IMG/VR virus record: IMGVR_UViG_3300032050_000182
Coordinates: 1 to 53,456 of that record
Direction: 5' to 3' (one strand)
DNA from: a virus
Length of the DNA stretch: 53,456 nucleotides
Positions 41,027 to 49,425 of the stretch are shown one piece after another. Below the pieces are notes generated by a model. That model had not been told where the DNA came from, did no database searches, and saw only the letters and a list, made by a program, of their open reading frames with translations. A program made the position numbers and the translations under genes. Position 1 is the first letter of the stretch. Each line of letters starts with the position of its first letter.

Positions 41027-41347
41027 ATGGGCATGTCACCGAAAGCGATGAATATGGCGAAAGCGCGTATGGCCGACCGTGCTGGCCGCGCAATGATGGC
41101 TCCGCAGCCCCAGATGGGCATGAAGAAGGGCGGTAAGGCCGAGTCAAAAGCAATGGCCAAGAAAGAGATCTCCTTCATGAAGAAGAAGGGCGCTCCGAAG
41201 TCCATGATCAAGCACGAGAAGGCCGAGTACGGCATGAAGAAGGGCGGTATGGCCGGTGGTTCCTTCCGTAAGGCCGCTGACGGTATCGCCTCTAAGGGCA
41301 AGACCAAGGTCAAGATGGTTCGTATGAACTACGGCGGTAAGTGCTGA
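41027..41347 (+). CDS. Lys/Met-rich protein with C-terminal ADGIA-GKT tag, 106 aa
   Basis: A basic protein rich in Lys, Met and Gly with repeated MKKGG elements (MGMKKGGKAE, GMKKGGMAGG). Near its C-terminus it carries RKAADGIASKGKTKVKM, the same tag type as the next two genes. It is likely a virion DNA-binding or packaged protein. TGATG overlap with the next gene. Confidence 0.72.
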   Translation: MGMSPKAMNMAKARMADRAGRAMMAPQPQMGMKKGGKAESKAMAKKEISFMKKKGAPKSMIKHEKAEYGMKKGGMAGGSFRKAADGIASKGKTKVKMVRMNYGGKC

Positions 41348-41667
41348 TGAAGTACAAAATGGGCGGACATATCAAAAAACCCCCTGAACCTGTTAGACCG
41401 CTTTCAAAAGGTCCGCAAGGTCGGCGGCGTTATCCCGGTCAGAACGAGGCTGATAAAAAGCGTCGTGAGGCAATGCAGGCTGTCGAGGACAGTGATATGT
41501 CCACCAAGATGCAGGAAGCTTACGAGCGTTTTGGCCGTAGTTCCGAGTCTGACTCGCCGGGCTATAAGAAGGGCGGTAAGGTCAAGAAGATGGCCGGTGG
41601 CGGCTCCGCTTCCAAACGTGCTGATGGCTGCGCTGTTCGCGGCAAAACACGAGGTAAGATGGTATGA
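41347..41667 (+). CDS. Basic protein with SASKRADG-RGKTRGK tag, 106 aa
   Basis: ATG at 41347 overlaps the previous TGA. It is Arg/Lys-rich, with a helical middle and a C-terminal KKGGKVKKM segment then SASKRADGCAVRGKTRGKMV. The tag is shared with its two neighbours, which implies a common recognition role. Function is unknown. Confidence 0.7.
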   Translation: MKYKMGGHIKKPPEPVRPLSKGPQGRRRYPGQNEADKKRREAMQAVEDSDMSTKMQEAYERFGRSSESDSPGYKKGGKVKKMAGGGSASKRADGCAVRGKTRGKMV

Positions 41668-42275
41668 AAGGTTTTGGTAGCCGTGGCTTCGGCACAAAGA
41701 AGCGCATGCGTAAGTTTGAAGAAGGCGGTGCGACTGATTACGCCGAGTCCGGCAGTGCCGGTGGCACAAACATCAGTTTTGGCGAAGCCTTTCGCGCTGC
41801 TCGCAAACAGGGCCTGAAGACTTTCACATGGCGTGGCAAGGAATACTCAACAGACACCAAGGAAGATAAGGCTAAAAAGGCCGAGAAGTCCTTGACCGAA
41901 GTTGAAGTGACTAGCAAGCGTCCTGACTTCTCTAAGATTTACGAGATGGACAAGGTGACGGATAAGGCTGGCGCTGGTAGTCGCGGTGTCCCCCGTCGCG
42001 GCGGCGCTCGTGATCCTGAAGCGTCTAAGAAGGTTGAAGCCAAGATTGATGAGAAGATTGGCGCGTCAATCCGTGGTTCGACCAGCAGCATGAAGAATAC
42101 GGATAGCGTTTATGAGCGTCTTGCTCGCGGCTCAAATGAGTCTGAGCGTAAGGCCAAGCGCGTTCGTGAAGCCCGTGAAGCGATGAGTTATCGCAAGGGC
42201 GGCTCAGTCGGCTCCGCTTCTAAGCGTGCTGACGGTATCGCACAGCGCGGTAAGACTCGTGGGAAGATGTGCTAA
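41664..42275 (+). CDS. Basic protein with SFGEAFR and ADGIA-GKT tag, 203 aa
   Basis: The start overlaps the previous stop (ATGA). It has FGEAFRAARKQGLKTFTWRG near residues 39-58, a motif recurring in phage structural blocks, then a charged helical part, and the C-terminal GSASKRADGIAQRGKTRGKM tag. It is probably a packaged or virion-associated protein. Confidence 0.72.
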   Translation: MKGFGSRGFGTKKRMRKFEEGGATDYAESGSAGGTNISFGEAFRAARKQGLKTFTWRGKEYSTDTKEDKAKKAEKSLTEVEVTSKRPDFSKIYEMDKVTDKAGAGSRGVPRRGGARDPEASKKVEAKIDEKIGASIRGSTSSMKNTDSVYERLARGSNESERKAKRVREAREAMSYRKGGSVGSASKRADGIAQRGKTRGKMC

Positions 42276-42571
42276 TGATGCCCTCTCGCGGAATGGGTGC
42301 AATTAGTCCGAAGAAGATCCCCCGTGCTAAACGCCGGGGGGACTCTAAGCCTGTAGAAGGCACGGGTAAGCCCATCCGCACCTTTAAGAAAGGCGGCGAG
42401 TCGAAGGTCAATCAGGCTGGCAACTACACCAAGCCGGGTATGCGTAAGAAGTTGTTTGAGTCCATCAAGGCTTCGGCAACGCAGGGCACCGGTGCAGGGC
42501 AGTGGTCAGCGCGTAAGGCGCAGTTGTTAGCCAAGCGGTACAAGGAGAAGGGCGGTGGATACCGGGACTGA
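42275..42571 (+). CDS. Small basic protein (DUF5872-like), 98 aa
   Basis: ATG at 42275 overlaps the preceding TAA by one base. Contains GNYTKPGMRKKLFESIKASA and GQWSARKAQLLAKRYKEKGG, matching the DUF5872-type phage/bacterial motif (my match, from memory). Likely nucleic-acid-binding. It overlaps the next gene. Confidence 0.75.
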   Translation: MMPSRGMGAISPKKIPRAKRRGDSKPVEGTGKPIRTFKKGGESKVNQAGNYTKPGMRKKLFESIKASATQGTGAGQWSARKAQLLAKRYKEKGGGYRD

Positions 42572-42968
42572 CATCGAACTTTTCAAAGCGCAGGTTCAGG
42601 CTGAACTAAATCGGCTTGAGGCCAAGGCGTCTGCTAAGACTGTTGCTGGTAAGGCTATCGGCAAAGACGGTCTGAAGTACATTACAGCCATCGTCGTGAT
42701 TGGCGTCGTCTCTAGCCTCTTCTTGGATAACGACAAGATCGCTGCCGTGATGGGGCTGCTTGGCGCGTCTCTGACCGCTTTGATCTCGATGCTGAACGGC
42801 ATTGCAGGCACGGTTGAGAAGGAAGAGAAGCCCGAGTACGCGGTCATCAAGGAACTTATCGCCAAGTTGGATCGGCTGGATCGCAAGGAAATGCCCATGA
42901 GGGTCGATGTCGAGGGCGACCATGTGACCGTCACCAAGGGTGATGATGTGGTTAGGGCAAGCAAGTGA
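42555..42968 (+). CDS. Two-TM membrane protein, holin-like, 137 aa
   Basis: GTG start with AAGGAG 9 nt upstream. Two hydrophobic helices (~44-58 and ~64-88: VMGLLGASLTALISMLNG) sit between charged ends. The topology fits a class II holin-like or structural membrane protein. It shares a GTGA junction with the next gene. Confidence 0.7.
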   Translation: MDTGTDIELFKAQVQAELNRLEAKASAKTVAGKAIGKDGLKYITAIVVIGVVSSLFLDNDKIAAVMGLLGASLTALISMLNGIAGTVEKEEKPEYAVIKELIAKLDRLDRKEMPMRVDVEGDHVTVTKGDDVVRASK

Positions 42969-43222
42969 ACATGCAGAAGATTGTAGATATGTTGTTTCCG
43001 GTTCTTCTGGCCGCCGTTGGCTGGCTATTGGCCGAGATTGCATCATTCAACAATCGGCTGATTGCTATCGAGTCGAAGATTCCGATCCTCATTACCGAAG
43101 ACGGCGTTCCGACCGACAGCCCGTTGAGCGCCTCCAAGCGGCAAGAACTTAAAGACGAGATCATGGAAGACATCCATGACTTGCAAGTGCGGGTCAAGTT
43201 GATGGAAGAGCGCAACAAATGA
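42965..43222 (+). CDS. Single-TM coiled-coil membrane protein, 85 aa
   Basis: N-terminal hydrophobic helix (MLFPVLLAAVGWLLAEIASF) and a Glu/Lys/Asp coiled coil. GTG at 42965 gives a GTGA overlap; ATG at 42971 is also possible. It may partner the preceding membrane protein, for example in lysis timing; inference only. Confidence 0.65.
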   Translation: MNMQKIVDMLFPVLLAAVGWLLAEIASFNNRLIAIESKIPILITEDGVPTDSPLSASKRQELKDEIMEDIHDLQVRVKLMEERNK

Positions 43223-43467
43223 AGTCCCCGCAGCAGTCCTTGAAGGCTTGGGGCGACCAGAAGTGGAGAACGAAGAGTGGTAAACGATCTTCTGACACGG
43301 GCGAAAGGTATCTTCCAGAGGCTGCGATTAAAGCTCTCAGCCCTGCTGAGTACGCCCGAACCACTGCCGCCAAGCGACGAGGCAAAGCCCAAGGCAAGCA
43401 GTTCGTCGCGCAGCCCAAGGGTATATCGCAAAAAACCCGTGCGTATCGTCAAAGGGGCAAAGGGTAA
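43219..43467 (+). CDS. Small basic phage protein, 82 aa
   Basis: A conserved-looking pattern: SPQQSLKAWGDQKWRTKSGK, TGERYLPEAAIKALSPAEYA, and KQFVAQPKGISQKTRAYR. It starts by an ATGA overlap. Such basic proteins are common near the tail genes of phages; function is unknown. Confidence 0.72.
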   Translation: MKSPQQSLKAWGDQKWRTKSGKRSSDTGERYLPEAAIKALSPAEYARTTAAKRRGKAQGKQFVAQPKGISQKTRAYRQRGKG

Positions 43468-43471
43468 GTAA

Positions 43472-44197
43472 ATGGCCTACAAGACTACAGCAACGACGGA
43501 CTTCAACCTTGATCTCAACACGATCATCGAAGAGGCTTTTGAGCGTTGTGGTGCTGAGTTGCGGACGGGTTACGACTTCCGTACCGCCAAGCGCAGTCTT
43601 GGTCTATTGCTCATGGACTGGGCAAACCGTGGTATTAACCTCTGGACGTTGGAGACCGGTACCCAAACTTTGACGTACAACGTCGGTACGTATGACCTGC
43701 CGGTAGATACGGTTGACCTGCTTGACCATGTGATCCGCACCGGGTCTGGCACGAACCAGCAGGACATCAACATCTCGCGTATCTCATCTAGCACGTACGT
43801 GTCGATCCCGAACAAGAATGCGACGGGTCGCCCGATTCAGATCTGGATCAATCGTCGTACGGGTGCAACGGATGCGGCTGGTACGATTATCTACCCGCAA
43901 TATACGGTGTGGCCGAAGCCCGATAACAGCACGACTTGGACGCTGTTCTACACTCGCCTTGTCCGTATGACTGATCCCGGCACGGGCGTGAATGGTCAGG
44001 ACATTCCGTTTCGCTTCTTGCCCTGCATGGTGGCGGGTTTGGCCTATATGCTGTCTATGAAAATCCCAAACGCTGATGCCCGTACACAAATGCTGAAAGC
44101 CCAGTACGACGAGGCTTGGGACTTGGCGGCTGGCGAGGATCGAGAAAAAGCGGCAGTGCGGTTCGTACCACGTGAGAGTTTCTTGGGTGGTTACTAA
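43472..44197 (+). CDS. Head-tail adaptor/packaged-DNA stabilisation protein (P22 gp4-like)
   Basis: The 241-residue protein has DLNTIIEEAFERCGAELRTG and SLGLLLMDWANRGINLWTLE at its N-terminus and SFLGGY at the C-terminus, a pattern shared with phage adaptor proteins that plug the portal. It begins right after the basic gene, with a 1-nt overlap into the zinc-ribbon gene. The assignment is by family resemblance and position. Confidence 0.78.
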   Translation: MAYKTTATTDFNLDLNTIIEEAFERCGAELRTGYDFRTAKRSLGLLLMDWANRGINLWTLETGTQTLTYNVGTYDLPVDTVDLLDHVIRTGSGTNQQDINISRISSSTYVSIPNKNATGRPIQIWINRRTGATDAAGTIIYPQYTVWPKPDNSTTWTLFYTRLVRMTDPGTGVNGQDIPFRFLPCMVAGLAYMLSMKIPNADARTQMLKAQYDEAWDLAAGEDREKAAVRFVPRESFLGGY

Positions 44198-44574
44198 TGC
44201 CGAACAGGTTTGCAAGTGGCAAGCACGCGATTGCGATGTGCGACCGGTGTGGGTTTCAGTACAAACTCCGCCAGTTAAAGTCGCTAGTGATCAAGACCAA
44301 GAACGTGAATATCTTGGTCTGTCCGGAGTGCTGGGAGCCAGATCAGCCCCAGTTGTCGCTTGGTCTTTACCCGGTGGACGACCCGCAGGCGTTGCGGAAT
44401 CCAAGGCCGGACACGAGCTACTTTGCGGTGGGCAATGACGGCGCGAATGGCAGTCGTCAGATACAATGGGGCTGGGCACCCGTAGGCGGGGCCAGAGCAG
44501 ATGATGCAGGATTAACTCCTAACGACTTAGCGCCGTTTGGAGAAGTTGGAACGGTTACGGTCGTTACGACCTAG
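44197..44574 (+). CDS. Zinc-ribbon structural protein, 125 aa
   Basis: CDRCGFQYKL (15-24) and CPECWEPDQP form a zinc ribbon. The rest is Gly/Pro/Asn-rich and ends in a beta segment. Related phage proteins follow adaptor genes. It may mediate tail or connector assembly. Confidence 0.75.
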   Translation: MPNRFASGKHAIAMCDRCGFQYKLRQLKSLVIKTKNVNILVCPECWEPDQPQLSLGLYPVDDPQALRNPRPDTSYFAVGNDGANGSRQIQWGWAPVGGARADDAGLTPNDLAPFGEVGTVTVVTT

Positions 44575-44583
44575 GAGACTGAA

Positions 44584-44760
44584 ATGGCTATGACTTTAAA
44601 AGAACACGCCAAACTTCCGGCGAATAAGGCCCACGGTAAGAACGCCAAGGGCTTTCGTGCTGGTGGCAAGACCAACAGCGAAATGAAGAAGTACGGTCGC
44701 GGTATGGCGAAGGTGATGAACCAACGCAGCCCGATGCGCGGCTCTTCTGGCCCGAGGTAA
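44584..44760 (+). CDS. Small basic protein, 58 aa
   Basis: ATG at 44584 has GGAG upstream. It encodes MAMTLKEHAKLPANKAHGKN and a Lys/Arg/Gly-rich region (GRGMAKVMNQRSPMRGSSG). It is compatible with nucleic-acid or capsid binding; function is unknown. Confidence 0.68.
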   Translation: MAMTLKEHAKLPANKAHGKNAKGFRAGGKTNSEMKKYGRGMAKVMNQRSPMRGSSGPR

Positions 44761-44765
44761 TTGCC

Positions 44766-44963
44766 ATGAAAGAACTGAATCCCGGCAAAATTAGGCCGAA
44801 CACGGACTCCACGGGGCGTAATGGCTACCCGGAGAAGGATGTGAACAAGGGCGTCACCCACATGGAAATGAAGGGTGCTGGTGCTGCCACGAAGGGTAAG
44901 AAGTTCGTGTCGCAGATCAACCTTGAGAACAACGCCAAGTACAGGGCGGGCTGGTCGCCGTGA
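44766..44963 (+). CDS. Small basic protein, 65 aa
   Basis: Contains KELNPGKIRPNTDSTGRNGY and MEMKGAGAATKGKKF, motifs recurrent in phage structural blocks, and ends in a GTGA junction with the next gene. Function is unknown. Confidence 0.68.
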   Translation: MKELNPGKIRPNTDSTGRNGYPEKDVNKGVTHMEMKGAGAATKGKKFVSQINLENNAKYRAGWSP

Positions 44964-45598
44964 ACTACTCTCAGCTTACTACGCTGATTCAGGACTATTG
45001 TGAGTCCACGGAGCAGAGCTTCGTGGCGAATATTCCTACGTTTGTGCAGTTGGCTGAAGAGCGGATTTACAACACGGTTCAACTTCCGGCCATTCGTAAG
45101 AACGTGACGGGTAGCACGAGCAACGGGAACCAATATCTCTCGTTGCCATCAGACTGGCTCTCGACGTTCTCAATGGCCGTGATTGACCCCACGACTCAGG
45201 ATTACGAGTACCTGCTCAATAAGGATGTGAACTACATCCGTGCGGCGTACCCGCCTCCGACCAGCACCGGCAAGCCTGCTTACTACGCCATCTTCGATGA
45301 CACGACGATGTTGCTGGGGCCGACTCCGGATGCGGCGTATACGATTGAACTGCACTATTACTACTACCCAACTTCCATCGTGAACTCGGGTACTTCTTGG
45401 CTCGGCACCAACTTTGAGACGGTGCTGCTGTACGGTTCGCTTCGTGAAGCCTATACCTACTTGAAAGGCTCCGAAGACATGATGAACTACTACGAGCAAA
45501 AGTATCAGGAGTCGCTGGGTCAACTGAAGCGCCTTGGCGATGGCTTGGATCGTCAGGATGCGTACCGTTCTGGTCAAGTTAGGGTTCCGGTGACTTAA
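44960..45598 (+). CDS. Tail adaptor-like protein (gp11/gp6 type)
   Basis: The 212-residue protein opens with YSQLTTLIQDYCESTEQSFV and has IPTFVQLAEERIYNTVQLP, followed by beta segments and an EAYTYLKGSEDMMNYYEQKY helix, as in T7 gp11-like or head-tail connector proteins. GTG start overlaps the preceding TGA. It likely joins head connector to tail or fibres. Confidence 0.78.
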   Translation: MNYSQLTTLIQDYCESTEQSFVANIPTFVQLAEERIYNTVQLPAIRKNVTGSTSNGNQYLSLPSDWLSTFSMAVIDPTTQDYEYLLNKDVNYIRAAYPPPTSTGKPAYYAIFDDTTMLLGPTPDAAYTIELHYYYYPTSIVNSGTSWLGTNFETVLLYGSLREAYTYLKGSEDMMNYYEQKYQESLGQLKRLGDGLDRQDAYRSGQVRVPVT

Positions 45599-45840
45599 TG
45601 TTTAACGCAGGAACAGAAATCGGTAATGTGTTTGTCCAAACGACAGACCATCGTGAACATACGGTAGAAGAGATTGCGGAGCGTGCGGTTAATCGTGCGA
45701 TTCGCGTGGACTCACAAGAAGGTTTGAAGCAGGTACTAATTAAGTATCTGCAAGAGGCGCAAGACTCGGCCTTGAAGACTGCGCGACGTACGTTGATTGA
45801 ACAAGGTTTTGACGACGCGGCAGCGCGTTTAGGAGACTGA
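45598..45840 (+). CDS. Small helical protein, 80 aa
   Basis: Overlaps the adaptor stop (TAATG). It has an N-terminal beta segment and a helical C-terminus (EEIAERAVNRAIRVDSQ, QDSALKTARRTLIEQ). It is probably a tail-assembly factor by position; no family is recognised. Confidence 0.68.
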   Translation: MFNAGTEIGNVFVQTTDHREHTVEEIAERAVNRAIRVDSQEGLKQVLIKYLQEAQDSALKTARRTLIEQGFDDAAARLGD

Positions 45841-45841
45841 A

Positions 45842-46297
45842 ATGGCGATTACTCAGGCAATGGCTACGTCGTTTAAGGTTGAGATCCTTGACGGCATTCA
45901 TAACTTTGGTACCGGCGTGATCCGCGCTTCGACGGCTGCGGATGTGTTCAAGCTGGCCCTGTTTACTTCTTCGGCTACGTTGAGCGCCACGACTACGGCG
46001 TACTCTTCGGCTGACGAGGTTTCTTCGTCTGGCACGAACTACCCGGCTGGTGGTTTGACGCTGACGATCTCGCAGGTGCCGACTTCGAGCAGCACGACGG
46101 CCTTTATCGACTTTGATGATCTGACGTTCCCGAGCGCCACGATTACGGCCAACGGTGCGCTGATCTACAACGCGACTCAGGGTAACAAGGCGGTTGCGGT
46201 GTTGGCGTTTGGTAGTGACAAGACCTCGACGGCAGGTAACTTCACTATCCAATTCCCGGCTGCGGCTGCTTCGACTGCTATTCTGCGTATCGCTTAA
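45842..46297 (+). CDS. Tail-type structural protein, 151 aa
   Basis: A Ser/Thr/Ala-rich beta protein starting MAITQAMATSFKVEILDGIH with a FKLALFTSSATL motif, like phage proteins preceding fibre genes. It ends in a hydrophobic ILRIA. It may be a fibre base or tail surface protein. Confidence 0.72.
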   Translation: MAITQAMATSFKVEILDGIHNFGTGVIRASTAADVFKLALFTSSATLSATTTAYSSADEVSSSGTNYPAGGLTLTISQVPTSSSTTAFIDFDDLTFPSATITANGALIYNATQGNKAVAVLAFGSDKTSTAGNFTIQFPAAAASTAILRIA

Positions 46298-46309
46298 TCG
46301 GAGGGTAAC

Positions 46310-48718
46310 ATGGCCCTCGTACTTGCGGATCGCGTCCTAGAGACGACGACCACTGCTGGTAGTGGCACGATTACCTTAGCTGGTGCAGAGCCGGGGTATC
46401 AGTCGTTTTCGGCTGTTGGTAACGGCAACCAGACCTACTACACCATTGCTAACGGTGCTGAGTGGGAAGTGGGCATCGGCACCTATACGGCTTCGGGGAC
46501 AACGCTCTCCCGAGATACGGTGCTGTCTTCTAGCGCAAGCGGCGCAAAGGTTACGCTCTCCGCAGGTACTAAGAACGTCTTCGTTACCTACCCGTCTGAA
46601 AAGTCAGTCAACTTCAACGTATCGGGCGACATCACGGCTGCTACAGGCAGGATCATCAATCTTGGTGCGCCTAGCCTGAATTCGGATGCGGCTACGAAAG
46701 AATACGTCGATAACATGACGACGGCTGCGCTGCACGTTCACGAGGCAGTTGTCCTTGCGACTCCAGCAAGTTCGGGACGTAACGATACTTACAACAACGG
46801 CACAGCGGGTGTTAGCGCAACTCTGACAGCGACAGCCAATGGCACCCTGACGATTGACAGCACGGTTGCTCAGGCGGCTCAGCGCGTTTTGATTAAGGAC
46901 TGCGACGATCAGGCCGAGAACGGGATTTACGTAGTTACAACGGTGGGCGACGGTTCTACCGCTTATGTAATGACCCGCGCATCTGATGCTGATACGTACG
47001 GTGAGCAGGGCGCTGAATCGCTTGACGAGGGTAGCTACTTCTTCGTCACGGGTGGTACGTCGTTAAAGGGCGCTGCTTTTGTCTGCAACACTGCGGGCAC
47101 GATTACGTTCGGTACGACGCCGATTACGTTTGGCGAGTTCAGTCAGGCACAAGTCTACTCAGCCGGTAATGGCATCAGTCTTACCGCTACGACTATTTCA
47201 CTCGCTTCGCCTGTTGTTGTTTCTAATGGCGGCACAGGGCTGACTACAACACCGACCAACGGCCAACTGCTGATCGGTAACGGCACGGGCTACACACTCT
47301 CGACCCTTACGGCAGGATCAGGTGTCTCCATCACGAACAGTGCTGGCAGCATCACGCTCTCTGCGACGGGCGCGGGCGGTACGGTCACGGCTGTTACAGC
47401 GACTGGGCCTTTGGCTTCGTCAGGCGGCACGACTCCTGATATCAGCATTGCCAATACGACTGGTACGGGTAGTGTTGTTCTAGATCAAGGCGCGACCATC
47501 TCCAGTGCCACGATCACGGCTGCACTCAGTGCGTCCATCACGACGATCACGGGTACGTCGGCTAACATTACCACCGTCTCCGGCACCACGGCACGGTTCA
47601 GCAGCGCGGCTATCACTCAACTGAGCGGCACCTCGGCGGGTATTACAACTGTCTCGGGAACAACGACTACGTTCTCAAGCGGCACGATCACTCAGTTCGG
47701 CGCGACCTCTGCGACGATTGCCAGCGTCTCTGGTACGAACGCTACCTATTCCAACGGTAACTTCACGAGTGCGACAGTCTCAACGATCTCCGGCACGACG
47801 GCTACTTATACGTCTGCCACGGTCACGAATCTGAATGTGACCAGCGTTACGCTGAGCAATCTCAGTATTGCCTCGGCTAACATCACGACTCTCACCGGTA
47901 CGACGTTTGGTACAACTGGTGCTACTCAGTTGCGTGGCGCATCTGCGACCATCAATAATGTTTATGTTCCTAATGCACTTTCAGTTTCTGCGACTGGGGC
48001 TAGATGGGATTCTAACGGCGATATTTATTCGTATCGTTCTGGTGGTACAACCGGTGTCATTTTCTTAAGTAGTAGCGCCACTCGTTATCTGTATTGGGAC
48101 GGCACCACATATTCTATGCCCGGTGGTCAACTTGACGTAAACGGGCAACGTGTTCTCAATGCGGGTAACTATAATACTTACGCTGTACCTGCTAAGACAT
48201 CATCAGATTGGAGCAATGCTCCGTCTGTAATCAGTAACGTAGTTGGCTTGATGGCGTGGAAGAACTACGGTAATAGCCACGTTATCTTTGATGCTTCAGC
48301 AAGTACGAGTCCTGCTGGTGGGGCGGTAAATAATACCAATTCAAGCTCTCCTTGGATTGCTTCGTATCCTACTTTGATGGGCTGGAATGGCGCAGGTACA
48401 TACGGCGTTCGAGTTGATTCCTGCCGAGTAGCCGATAACGGCCTTCCAATCGTTAACGTAACCTCGTCCACAAGTATTGCTGCGACGGCTGGTAATCATT
48501 ACATTTTGCGTGGCGGCGCTACGACGGTAACTTTGCCTGCATCGCCTGCTGCGGGCGCTCTAGTGTGGGTCACGGTATCCAACGGTCGCTCTGATAACGT
48601 CATTGCTCGTAACGGACAGAACATCCAAGGTTTGGCAGAAAACATGACGTTGGATGCGGCATACGCCGCAGTTCAGCTTCGCTTCTCCGATGCCACGATG
48701 GGTTGGGTATTCTGTTAA
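46310..48718 (+). CDS. Tail fibre with beta-repeat stalk, 802 aa
   Basis: The N-terminal part has an [13 protein letters not shown] module common in phage fibre/baseplate proteins, then a collar-like [12 protein letters not shown] motif. A ~52-residue module at ~302-354 (NGGTG...GSITLSATG) is shared with the next fibre. Residues ~414-550 are tandem beta repeats alternating 15 and 10 residues (TVSGTT..., QLSGTS...). The C-terminal region (~555-640, then Gly/Ala-rich) is more AT-rich in codon use and probably binds the receptor; the end lacks an S74 chaperone. Confidence 0.85.
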   Translation: MALVLADRVLETTTTAGSGTITLAGAEPGYQSFSAVGNGNQTYYTIANGAEWEVGIGTYTASGTTLSRDTVLSSSASGAKVTLSAGTKNVFVTYPSEKSVNFNVSGDITAATGRIINLGAPSLNSDAATKEYVDNMTTAALHVHEAVVLATPASSGRNDTYNNGTAGVSATLTATANGTLTIDSTVAQAAQRVLIKDCDDQAENGIYVVTTVGDGSTAYVMTRASDADTYGEQGAESLDEGSYFFVTGGTSLKGAAFVCNTAGTITFGTTPITFGEFSQAQVYSAGNGISLTATTISLASPVVVSNGGTGLTTTPTNGQLLIGNGTGYTLSTLTAGSGVSITNSAGSITLSATGAGGTVTAVTATGPLASSGGTTPDISIANTTGTGSVVLDQGATISSATITAALSASITTITGTSANITTVSGTTARFSSAAITQLSGTSAGITTVSGTTTTFSSGTITQFGATSATIASVSGTNATYSNGNFTSATVSTISGTTATYTSATVTNLNVTSVTLSNLSIASANITTLTGTTFGTTGATQLRGASATINNVYVPNALSVSATGARWDSNGDIYSYRSGGTTGVIFLSSSATRYLYWDGTTYSMPGGQLDVNGQRVLNAGNYNTYAVPAKTSSDWSNAPSVISNVVGLMAWKNYGNSHVIFDASASTSPAGGAVNNTNSSSPWIASYPTLMGWNGAGTYGVRVDSCRVADNGLPIVNVTSSTSIAATAGNHYILRGGATTVTLPASPAAGALVWVTVSNGRSDNVIARNGQNIQGLAENMTLDAAYAAVQLRFSDATMGWVFC

Positions 48719-48721
48719 GCC

Positions 48722-49417
48722 ATGTTCGGCTTTACCCCATTTGCCGCCGCGCCATTTGCAGATCTTGGTAGCGGCGATGTAAACGTACAGGTTACTGGGG
48801 TAGAAGCCACCGGACAGCTTGGTGATGTCCTTATCATCGCTCAGGCCGACGTATTTCCGGCAGGTGTATCTGCTACGGCGGAACTGGGTAATGTCACTAT
48901 CCAGATCGTCTTCATCATCGAAGTCACGGGCCTTGAAGCTACAGGTTTCGTTGGTGATGCTCGTGCTGCGGCATCGGCTAATGCTCCGGTTACAGGCGTT
49001 TCGGCTTCTGGTGCAGTTGGCGATGTCACTGTCGTTGCCGAGTCGGTTGTATTCCCATCAGGGGTTGTCGGCACGGGTGAGACCGGCGATGTGTTCGTTA
49101 CCGGTATTGCTATTTTCTCCGTTACCGGCGTTGAAGGCACGGCGGAACTTGGCACGGTCACGGTCAGTATCCCCAAGGATGTCCCAGTCACGGGGGTGTC
49201 AGCCACAGGTGCGGTCGGTACTGTCTCTGTTACTGGCTCGGCTGTCGTGTTCCCGACCGGCGTTACCGGAACCGGCGCTATTGGTCAAGTCCTTGTTTGG
49301 GGTAAGATTGTCCCAGTTCCGACCGGGCCTTGGACTCCTGTGGATGATTCGCAGGCGGGTACATGGACACCGATTGACGATACACAAACGCCTAATTGGA
49401 TAGATATAGCGGCGTGA
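48722..49417 (+). CDS. Tandem-repeat structural protein (VTGVxATG repeats), 231 aa
   Basis: About eight repeats of ~20-23 residues fill residues ~18-205, each built from V-TGV-A-TG-x3-GDV-x-V (for example VTGVSATGAVGTVSVTGS). The C-terminus has two WTP(V/I)DDSQ/DDTQ copies and ends NWIDIAA. It lies between two fibres and may be a fibre linker or surface protein. The repeat unit would pack as beta strands. Confidence 0.75.
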   Translation: MFGFTPFAAAPFADLGSGDVNVQVTGVEATGQLGDVLIIAQADVFPAGVSATAELGNVTIQIVFIIEVTGLEATGFVGDARAAASANAPVTGVSASGAVGDVTVVAESVVFPSGVVGTGETGDVFVTGIAIFSVTGVEGTAELGTVTVSIPKDVPVTGVSATGAVGTVSVTGSAVVFPTGVTGTGAIGQVLVWGKIVPVPTGPWTPVDDSQAGTWTPIDDTQTPNWIDIAA

Positions 49418-49425
49418 GGTTTTAA

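Noticed and set aside
43277-43471. 64-codon frame overlapping the 82-residue basic gene
   Set aside because: It starts with GTG inside a conserved gene in another frame. The 82-residue protein has recognised phage motifs, so this is treated as a shadow, though it does have plausible composition.
47550-47960. CRISPR-like repetition
   Set aside because: The repeats are in-frame protein repeats of a fibre stalk with diverged DNA, not identical direct repeats with unique spacers.
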